From positions 16,477,931-16,541,930 of the forward strand of contig CM052357.1 of the NCBI GenBank assembly GCA_028551475.1: DNA of 64,000 nt. Reading direction: 5' to 3'. This DNA is from Casuarina equisetifolia. Taxonomy: Eukaryota > Streptophyta > Magnoliopsida > Fagales > Casuarinaceae. The notes beneath the pieces are model-generated. The model was not told the origin of the DNA, ran no database searches, and saw only the letters and a program-made list of their open reading frames with translations. This document shows positions 56,547-64,000 of the stretch, piece by piece. The translations under genes were made by a program, and so were the position numbers. Each line of letters starts with the position of its first letter. The first letter of the stretch is position 1.

Positions 56547-57463
56547 ATGGCATTAGAGAAATGTGTAGTTGTTATAAGGTTTAATAAACCACCATTATTT
56601 GATGGTATAAATTATAGACATTGGAAACAATTAATACAAGATTTATCACTGATTAAGATCTAGAAGCATGACAAGTTATTAAAAAAGGAACTACATTACC
56701 CGAGAGTGATGATTGGAGTAAAACTAAAGCTAAGGTCACAGAGTTAAATGGTAAAGCCATGAATATGATATAAAGTGGCTTAAGAGCTCATGAGTTCAAC
56801 AAAGTGTCTTCATGCCTCATCGACAAAGAAATCTTGGATAAGTTAGAAGTTATCTATAAAAGTACTAAGAAAGTAAAGTCCTCTAAAGTTACTATACTTA
56901 CATATGATTATGAATTGTTTACTCTGAAAGATTCTGATACTATTAGTGAAATGTTTGGTAGATTTACTCAAATAATTTTTGAACTTAAATTGCTAGAAAA
57001 GACATATGCAAATGAAGAAATGGTTAGAAAAAATGTTAGTATCTTTGTCTAAAATTTGGGACCCTAAAAAGATGGCTATAGAAAAAACACATGACTTATA
57101 TAAACTGTCCTTAGATGGCTTGCTAGGATCACTAAAAACTAATGAAATTCAATTAATGAGAAGAGAAAAAGAAAGAGAAAGAGAAAGAAATAATAGGAAA
57201 TCACTTGCTTTAAAAATAAATGTAGAAAAAATTAATGAACTAGATTATGAAAATGATGAGATTGCTTTGGTAGCTAGGAGATTCAAAAAATTCCTTAAGA
57301 AAGGCATAAGCAAGAATGTAGGACAATTTAGGAAGAAAGAAATGTATGATCCTAAGGATAATCTATGTTTTGAATGTAGAAAACCGGGACATGTTAAGGC
57401 TCATTGCCTTTTGCTTAAAAAGAAAACTTGCCTTGGGTGTGGGATAGAAAAATTAGGCATGTG
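56547..57463 (+). pseudogene. Sirevirus-like gag, broken, with intact CCHC knuckle
   Basis: Starts at 56547 with MALEKCVVVIRFNKPPLFDG and NYRHWK. Stops appear early. The UBN2 region is readable in pieces: EILDKLEVIYKSTKKVKSS, YELFTLKDSDTISEMFGRF (56804-57052), then in another frame LSKIWDPKKMAIEKTHDL and LSLDGLLGSLKTNEIQLM (57006-57150). An EREREREN-type charged run (57165-57190) follows, then ENDEIALVARRFKKFL. The knuckle at 57366-57407 codes CFECRKPGHVKAHC with all ligands kept. The whole matches the gag order UBN2, charged linker, RRFKKF, CCHC. The gag would package element RNA. Confidence 0.88.
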
Positions 57464-58655
57464 AGTCTAGGTTTGATAGAAAATTTGTCTAAGAATAACT
57501 TGGTCAAAGGTATTCCTACTCTAAACTTTTGATAAAGATAAGTTATGTGAAGTTGTGTCAAAGGTAAAAACAATCAAAGTAGATTCAAATCAAAGCCCAT
57601 TTTAGCTACTGTAAGACCATTAGAATTGCACCATATAGATCTATTTGGTTCTTTGAGAACAACCACTTTGAATGGAAAATACTATGTCTTAGTCATAGCA
57701 GATGACTACACTAAATATACATCGGTATATCTATTGCTAGAAATGATAAAGCATTTGAGAAGTTTGCTAATTTTTGTAAAATGATTCAAAATGACAAGGA
57801 TATTTCTATTACAACAACAAGAACTAATCATGGTGGGGAATTGAAAATCATCTTTTTGAAAAATTTTGTTCTAAAAATGGAATCTCTTATAATTTTTTAG
57901 CACCTAAGACCCCACAACAAAATAGTGTTGTAAAAAGAAAGAATAGGACATTTCAAGAAATGGCTAAAACTATCATGTGTAAATATAATCTTCTAAAACA
58001 TTTTCGGGGAGAAGCTATAATTATAGCTTGTTATATTTCAAATTATGCATTCTTAAGATCTATTTTGAAAAAGACTTCATTTGAATTATTCTTTAGTAGA
58101 AAACCAAATATCTCTGACTTTTTATATTTTTGGAAGCAAATGTTTTATCTTAAATCATGATAAGGAGTTACTTGGAAAATTTAACTCTAAGAGTGATAAG
58201 GCTATCTTTCTTGGTTACTTTCATACTAGCAAAGCAATACAGTATTCAATAACAGAACTCTAGTAGTAAATGAATTAATACATGTCAAGTTTAAAGATGA
58301 CTACATTGCCTATTTAGAAAACAAAATCAATCCTAGTTCAAGTGAACAAGGAAACAATGAAAAAGATGGTGCTAGAGTTAAGGGAAGTCTAAAATAAAAG
58401 ATTTTTCCTTTCCTTGAGTTAGAGGGGAAGTAGATCAACAACATATTTTAGGTAATCTCACAAATAGGGTGAGTACATAGTCACAATATCCCAACATTTG
58501 TGAACACCAAGCCTTCATGTTTCAAGCAAAGCCAAAAAAGATAGATGAAGCTTTTGAAGATGAAAACTTCTATGCAAGGAAAGTTGAATAAGTTTGAAAG
58601 AAGCCTAAGTTTGGAACTTGGTTCCTAGACCAAAAGACCATTTAGTTATTAGCAC
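57464..58655 (+). pseudogene. copia integrase and RT start; protease deleted
   Basis: Directly after the knuckle comes a RHVSLGLIENLSKNNLVKG-like pre-integrase block, so the protease and most of the gag-pol linker are missing. Integrase follows: RPLELHHIDLFGSLRTTTLN, YYVLVIADDYTKYTSVYL-like, then TKTPQQNSVVKRKNRT-like (near 57910-57950), and at 58081-58263 ISFELFFSRKPNIS and SKCFILNHDKELLGKF in two frames. The RT lead (58530-58655) has EAFEDENF and FGTWFLDQKT-like segments up to the insertion point. Frames change many times. Confidence 0.8.
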
Positions 58656-58659
58656 AAAA

Positions 58660-60241
58660 TGTTGGGTTTTATGGCTTAACAAGAAGGGGAGGTTGAATTG
58701 TTCTTGTACCGAAATATTTTTCTCAAAAAATTTAATCAATTACTTTAGCAGTTTATATGATAATATGCAATCAAACAAAAATATTTAATCAAATAAAAAG
58801 TAAAAGAATCAACACCCAATTTACCACGGTGGTTTGACACTCTATCTTAGAGTCTTACATCCACCCTCTTCTCCTTCAATCCAACCGATTGAAGTCACCT
58901 TTACTCAACCTAATTAGGAGAATACGTTCTCCCTAATCCAAATAATTCCTTCTTAAAGGAATTATCAAGTCCAAATACAAATAATGATCAAAAGATCATA
59001 TACAATAGCAAATCCCCAAATAATATGTTAGTTTATGGGATATTGCTGATTAAAGGAGCTATTCAAACAAATATATCAAGATACAAAGCTCCTATCACGA
59101 AATCCCTAATTTGGAGAAATTAAGGTTTCAGATTTTCCTCAAGATTTATGTGCAGAAAATGTTTATAAGTGAAATCAGTACATAAATAATGTTATACAAG
59201 CTATGATTGAGGATATAATCAAAGATTAAACCGTATAGTTGAATATCACTGAATGCTTATGAACCACCGAATGATGAACAATCTCGAATCAGATGGTAAG
59301 CAAGCTTAGTAGATTATCTTCACAAAGAAAATACTTCAAATAGATGTAAATCATCAAGAGAAAACCTTCACGTACGCATCTCTTTTAAATAGAAGTAGAT
59401 CTAGGGTTTTCTTTTTTAATCAAACTAGAACCATGGCCTTCTTCCTATTAGGAATAGTAGGCTATCCATCAAATCAACCTTATTTCAACCTTTTGATTCG
59501 AAATCTGATTGTCTGACAGCCCGTCTCCTCTAGATTCATCCCGTTGGAGTTTTGGCGCTTGAGAGAAGCGAAGGCAATGTTAGGGAGGAATGAAGCGGCT
59601 AGGCCATAACCCATCGAAGAATAAGCGTCTCTTATGTGCCCTTAAGTGAGACGATGTCATAGCCAGCAAGCATATGAAGGAAGCCTCTGATGTGATCAAG
59701 ATGACACCATAACAGGAAGCCTCAGATTATGATCAAGACGACACCGTAATAGGAATGGGATCAGGCAGGTTGACGTGAACTTGGGCCGCACCTATATTCT
59801 CACAGTCCAGCAGCAAAAGTCCAATACAATAATAATATATTCAACATGTATATCCGGTCCAATATCAATACATTTATAATGTATTGCATATATTAAATTT
59901 GAGCTAATATATTGTTCCTGCAATTTCACCAAACCAAGTATCATATTCCTTAAAATAAAATATATTCAAGTATATTTTATATTTCTTGAAGAATTATTTA
60001 AATAATCAATATATTCAATTAATCAACATTTATTTGAATATATGTCACAAAGACTTTAAGTATATATTTTATAAGGAAATGTAGGAACCTGGTTACTTTA
60101 TAATATCATTAATTGATATTATAATTTATACACCTTTTACTTCCTATAGTTTTTCTTTTTGCACATTTAGAAAAACATAATTTGAAAATTGATATTTACC
60201 AGAAAATATTTTCAGTCACAACAAAATCCTAGTTTCCAACA
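58660..60241 (-). repeat. 3' LTR of the minus-strand Sirevirus-like element
   Basis: 1582 bp; minus strand TGTTGGAAACTAGG at 60241 to CATAAAACCCAACA at 58660. Ends are the same as those of the solo LTR at 15016-16636. A polypurine tract directly precedes it (AAAAAGGGGGAGAT on the minus strand). The palindrome with 11-base arms is perfect (60098-60108 and 60114-60124). CAAAA at 58655-58659 would be one target duplication copy. Confidence 0.9.
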
Positions 60242-60255
60242 ATCTCCCCCTTTTT
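60242..60255 (-). other. Polypurine tract next to the 3' LTR
   Basis: Minus strand AAAAAGGGGGAGAT, ending at the first base of the 3' LTR. It would prime plus-strand DNA synthesis. Confidence 0.88.
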
Positions 60256-60520
60256 GATGATGACAAAATATATTTCAATAGTATTGCACATGTCATCAAA
60301 TATCAATTATGTTTTTCAAAAAGAACACAACTTATCATTGTAGCATAGATACAGTCATATGATCATACGCATGTTTCCTGTACATGTGTCTAGCAGATTT
60401 CAAAATTTTGTATAGAACATGCAAAAATGTGATTAAATAGGGGTGATATGTATATGTATCCCACATTCTACACTGATAGTAAAAAATGAGACTTCACATG
60501 TGCACACTATCACACTATTC

Positions 60521-60536
60521 TCTCCCCCTTTTTGTC
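60521..60536 (-). other. Second polypurine tract copy
   Basis: Minus strand ACAAAAAGGGGGAGAG, about 280 bp upstream of the main tract. Multiplied polypurine tracts in the 3' non-coding region are, as I recall, a hallmark of Sireviruses, which supports the lineage call. Confidence 0.75.
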
Positions 60537-60749
60537 ATAAGCAAAAAGAACGATTATGCAAGTAAGCAGGACAAGATACAACAAAAAAAAATGAGCAGGC
60601 AGCAACAGAATAGAGAGAAGAGTAGGGTACTAACCAAATGTTGTAATAAAGCCGCTTCCTCTCAAACTGAGCAGTTTGAAGAATAGTGAAAGAATAGAGA
60701 GATAGCAGTAATAAACAATTCAAAGATTTTCAAGAAGTAACATTCCAAG

Positions 60750-61230
60750 TTCTCGTCTAAGAGCATAAAATCTATCCTTGGGTAAAGGTTTGGTTAAGAT
60801 ATTGGCAATTTGCTAATCAGTACTTACAAATTCAAGCACAACATCACCTTTTTGAACATGATCCCAAATGAAATGATGTCTAATTTCTATATGCTTTGTT
60901 TTAAAGTGTTGAATAGGATTCCTAGTGAGATTTATGGCACTTGTGTTATCACATTTTAGTGGAACTCCATATAATAAGATTCCATAGTCCTCTAACTGCT
61001 GTTTCATCCATAAGATTTGAGCATAGCTACTAGCAGCAACAATATATTTGGCTTTAGTGGAAGAGAGAGCTACACAGTTTTGTTTCTTGGAGTGCCAAGA
61101 AATAATCATATTTCTGAGATAGTGACATCCACCACTCGTACTTCTCCTATCTAGTTTGTAGCCAGCATAATCAGAGTCACCAAATGCATGCAAATCTAGA
61201 GTGGTGTCTCTAGGGTACTAGATTCCTAGG
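60750..61230 (-). pseudogene. copia RNase H, one in-frame stop
   Basis: Reads LHAFGDSDYAGYKLDRRSTSGG, then MIISWHSKKQNCVALSSTKA, then QILWMKQQLEDYG, LKCDNTSAINLTRNPIQHFK and TKHIEIRHHFIWDHVQKGDV. All the usual copia RNase H blocks are present in order. A stop at 60810-60812 comes just before QIANILTKPLPKD-like sequence, which normally ends the domain. RNase H would degrade the RNA template. Confidence 0.92.
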
Positions 61231-62220
61231 GAAACCGTGTCTCTAAGGTATCTAAATATCCTTGTAACAGCAACTAGATGTTGTTCTTTAGGATTGGATT
61301 GATACCTAGCACATAGACACACACTAAACATGATATCTGGTCTAGATGCAGTCAAGTATAGTAAAGAGCCAATCATGCCATGATACACTTTAGTATCTAT
61401 ACTAATTCCATCTTCATCATTAAATAATGATAAAGAAGTGTTCATTGGTGTGTTCATTGGTTTAGAATCATACATCTTGTATTTCTTGAGCAATTCATTT
61501 ATATATTTGGTTTGACTTATAAAAGTCCCTTTGTTGGTTGTTTGATTGTTTGATTTGCAATCCAAGAAAGTATGTTAATTCACTTATCATACTCATTTCA
61601 AATTCACTTTGCATGCATGCAGCAAATTCTTCACATAATTTAGAATTAGTGGAACCAAACACGATATCATCAACATATATTTGAACAATCAAAATTTCTT
61701 TTCCTTTGTTCTTTATAAATAATGTGTTGTCCACTTTTCCTTTTCCGAAATCATGATTAATTAAGAATAAACTTAATTTATCATACCAAGCCCATGGAGC
61801 TTGTTTCAAACCATATAAAGCTTTTGATAATTTAAAGACATGATTTGAGTAAATTGGATCTTCAAATCCAAGTGGTTGTTCAACATATACTTCTTCCTTT
61901 ATAATGCCATTTAAAAATGAACTTTTGACATCCATTTGAAATAAGGTAAAGTTCATACAGCAAGCAAATGCAAGTAAGATCTGAATAGCCTCCAATCTAG
62001 CTATAGGTGCAAATGTTTCATCATAGTCAATCCCTTCTTCTTGACTATATCCTTGTGCCACTAATCTAGCCTTATTTCTAGTGATGGTACCATTTTCATC
62101 TAGTTTGTTCTGAAATACCCATTTTGTGCCTATGATCAGATGGTCCTTTGGTCTCAGAACTAAATTCCAGACCTTGCTTCTTTTGAACTAATTCAATTCT
62201 TCTTGCATAGCAAGAAACTA
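61218..62220 (-). pseudogene. copia reverse transcriptase, frameshifted
   Basis: Open upstream of the first [23 protein letters not shown] (about 62170-62110), then [60 protein letters not shown] and [20 protein letters not shown]. The catalytic [12 protein letters not shown] is intact near 61680. The frame is lost at about 61560-61500 and the rest ([40 protein letters not shown]) is in another frame to a stop near 61218. An additional stop lies near 62190. Apart from these, the domain is close to complete. Confidence 0.92.
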
Positions 62221-62980
62221 GTTTTTATCCTCAAAAGCCTCATATACTTTCTCAGGCTTTACTTGAGATAAAAAGGCTTGATGTTCACATGTGTTATAAA
62301 CCCAAGACCTTGTGCTTACTCTAACATTTGGATCACCTATAATGTGATCGTGATCTACTTCATTCCTAACTCTAGGGAAGGAGGGTCCTCTAGTTTCAAA
62401 CTCCTCCTCAACTTCAGCCCTATTCGAAACACTTTTAGTTCCACCATTTGCTTCGATTTCTAGAATGCCTTAGCATTCATCCTCAAACTTAACATGAATT
62501 GACTCTTCTACAACTAAAGTGCGTTTATTAAATATTCTATATGCTTTACTTGTATGAGAATATCCAATAAATATTCCTTTATCACTCTTGGAATCAAATT
62601 TCCCAAGTGATTCCTTTCCATGATTCAAGACAAAACATTTACTTCCAAAAACATGAAAATATGAAATGTTTGGTTTTCTTTCAAAGAATAATTCAAAGGG
62701 TGTCTTTTTCAAAATAGGTCTCATTAAGGCACAATTTGAAATATAACAGGCTGTGTTTACAGCTTCTCCCTAAAAATATTTTGGAAGATTATATTCACAC
62801 ATCATGGTTCTAGCCATCTTTTAAAGTGTTCTATTTTTCCTTTCAACAACACCCTTTTGTTATGGTGTTCTAGGAGCTAAAAAATTGTGTGAAATACTAT
62901 TTTATGAACAAAATTTTTCAAAAAGTTGGTTTTCAAATTCACCACCATGATCAGTTTTTATTTTTATAATTGAAAAACCT
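62221..62980 (-). pseudogene. copia integrase C-terminal part and linker
   Basis: At 62724-62470 it reads MRPILKKTPFELFFERKPNI, FHVFGSKCFVLNHGKESLGK, KGIFIGYSHTSKAYRIFNKR and VEESIHVKFEDE, the C-terminal side of copia integrase. Upstream (about 62890-62760) is a damaged APRTP.QN..VERKNRT-type segment. The acidic linker toward RT follows (62460-62230). Stops at several points. Confidence 0.85.
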
Positions 62981-63014
62981 TTTTCATTTTGAATCATCTT
63001 ACAGAATTCAACAA

Positions 63015-63482
63015 ATTTTCAAATGCCTCATCTTTCCTAGCAGGTCTAGGATTGATAGAAAAATTGTGTAAATACAATTTAGTAAAAGGTCTTTCTTCTT
63101 TAGAATTCAACAATGATAGAATACGTGAAGCATGCATTAATGGCAAACACACACAAAGTAGCTTCAAATCAAAGTTTGTGGTGAGCACATCTAGACCATT
63201 AGAAATATTGCACATGGACCTTTTCAGTCCTATGAGAACAACAACATTGAATGGTAAACATTATGTCTTAGTTATTATAGATGACTATTCTAGAAAAGAT
63301 GAGGCATTTGAAAATATTTCTAATGGTCTAGATGTGCTCACCACAAACTTTGATTTGAAGCTACTTTGTGTGTGTTTGCCATTAATGCATGCTTCACGTA
63401 TTCTATCATTGTTGAATTCTAAAGAAGAAAGACCTTTTACTAAATTGTATTTACACAATTTTTCTATCAATCCTAGACCTGC
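63015..63482. repeat. Inverted segment with duplicated, inverted flanks
   Basis: Perfect 170-bp inverted repeat: 63040-63209 and 63313-63482, around a 103-bp centre (63210-63312). A second perfect 21-bp inverted pair joins the outer left side (63015-63035) with 63295-63315. The centre codes MDLFSPMRTTTLNGKHYVL and VIIDDYSRK on the plus strand, while the element around it reads on the minus strand, so the middle of the integrase has been turned round and both break points are duplicated. Confidence 0.93.
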
Positions 63483-64000
63483 ATGTCCTAGCTTTCTATG
63501 CCACAACCAAGCATCAATATTTCTATTTACAACCAAACATGTTTGTTCAACATTCATCTTTCTCAAATCAAGCACATAGATATTATCTTTCCTTTTTCCA
63601 ACAATTTTATGGTTAGCATACTTAACAAGACAACTTTCTTTTTCAAATTTTATTCTGAATCCTTTACCACACAATTGACTTATGCTATGTAAGTTAAATT
63701 TTAGTTCATCTACAAGCAATACTTTAGATATGAGTAAGGTATTAGAGTTACCTATTGTTCCCATTCCTTTTATTCTTCCTTTGGAGTGATCTCTAAAAGA
63801 TACCGTACCTTCATTTTTCAACTCAAGCGTTGAAAAAAGCTCCCTCATCCCAGTCATGTGTCAAGAGCATCTGCTGTCCAGAATCCACATGTTCTTGAGC
63901 TTTTTGTTCCTTATTTGTGCCCTCATATCCTGCAGAAACAAATTTTATTGTTGAAGTGCTTGGTACCCTTTTTACTTTAGGTCCATGAGTGTTAGTAAAA
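63483..64000 (-). pseudogene. copia pre-integrase region and protease side
   Basis: Minus strand from 63857: MRELFSTLELKNEGTVSFRD and GTIGNSNTLLISKVLLVDEL, then FNLHSISQLCGKGFRIKFEK, SCLVKYANHKIVGKRKDNIY, VLDLRKMNVEQTCLVVNRN and LWHRKLGHAGLGLIEKLCKY. This is the copia GAG-pre-integrase module, uninterrupted for about 170 codons until the inverted repeat at 63482. The protease D-S/T-G site would be upstream near 63880, where a stop interrupts the frame. Window ends at 64000. Confidence 0.9.

Larger units (their letters stand above)
55078..58659 (+). mobile_element. Sirevirus-like copia element, partial, interrupted
   Basis: Plus strand: 5' LTR 55078-56488, PBS 56491-56506, gag from 56547, zinc knuckle 57366-57407, a deleted protease, integrase and the start of RT. 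At 58659 it is cut by the 3' LTR of a minus-strand relative. The remainder (RT, RNase H, 3' LTR) should lie right of the window. The LTR shares its start (TGTTGGAAA), the GGAAGTAAAA block and the degenerate palindrome with the other 1.4-1.6 kb LTRs in the window. Confidence 0.85.
58660..64000 (-). mobile_element. Sirevirus-like copia element, right end beyond the window
   Basis: Minus strand: 3' LTR, polypurine tracts, about 570 bp of 3' non-coding sequence, RNase H, RT, integrase and protease-side sequence up to the window edge. The 5' LTR and gag would lie to the right. It is inserted, in opposite orientation, in the RT lead of a related element (55078-58659). Pol is the best preserved in the window, but a frameshift near 61560, several stops and an inversion in the integrase (63015-63482) disable it. 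Confidence 0.9.

Noticed and set aside
60535..60723. Possible env-like ORF downstream of pol in the Sirevirus-like element
   Set aside because: Only 62 codons, no signal peptide plus transmembrane arrangement of the expected size, and it overlaps the second polypurine tract.
62989..63579. 196-codon plus-strand frame with integrase-like sequence
   Set aside because: It reads the inverted copy inside a minus-strand element, then runs into antisense sequence; it is a product of the inversion, not a gene.

Overview
This is plant nuclear DNA: AT-rich, with one intron-containing host gene of a plant-only family (R2R3-MYB), in a landscape built almost entirely from Ty1/copia and Ty3/gypsy LTR retrotransposons, many nested and all visibly decayed. 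The MYB protein is closest, from memory of the family, to the MYBPA1-type proanthocyanidin regulators best known from grapevine, which points to a tannin-making eudicot, probably woody. I cannot name the species.

Layout. 1-2888: 5' end of a minus-strand Sirevirus-like copia element (gag, PBS, 1.6 kb LTR), inserted in a plus-strand copia pol remnant (2895-4150). 4151-13518: mostly unassigned, with a minus-strand RT scrap, a 29-bp hairpin, a decayed copia gag (7850-8890) and a 210-bp tandem duplication. 13519-20548: complete but dead minus-strand copia element, split by a solo Sirevirus-type LTR with a perfect target duplication. 21766-22231: 230-bp tandem duplication. 22286-26475: plus-strand copia element with a large internal deletion. 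27412-32918: minus-strand copia element inserted in the RNase H region of an older plus-strand copia. 33909-35154: the MYB gene. 36928-44760: minus-strand gypsy element split by a non-autonomous LTR element (39173-43747) whose upstream LTR has grown to 2.7 kb by five 499-bp tandem units joined at large hairpins. 46400-49866: patchwork of copia, LINE-type RNase H and a possible pararetroviral scrap. 51537-51810: long trinucleotide microsatellite. 55078-64000: plus-strand Sirevirus-like element broken by a minus-strand relative that runs off the window and carries an inversion with duplicated flanks in its integrase.

Function. Only the MYB gene looks functional: two exons, intact R2R3 domain, bHLH-binding motif and C-terminus. 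Copia debris ends about 680 bp upstream of its start codon, and three 9-bp-spaced GCATGC motifs lie about 300 bp upstream, so its promoter is the place where the transposons and the gene could interact. Every transposon reading frame carries stops, frameshifts, deletions or lost catalytic residues; no autonomous element is intact here. Element boundaries rest on matched LTR ends, primer-binding sites, polypurine tracts and 5-bp target duplications read by eye.
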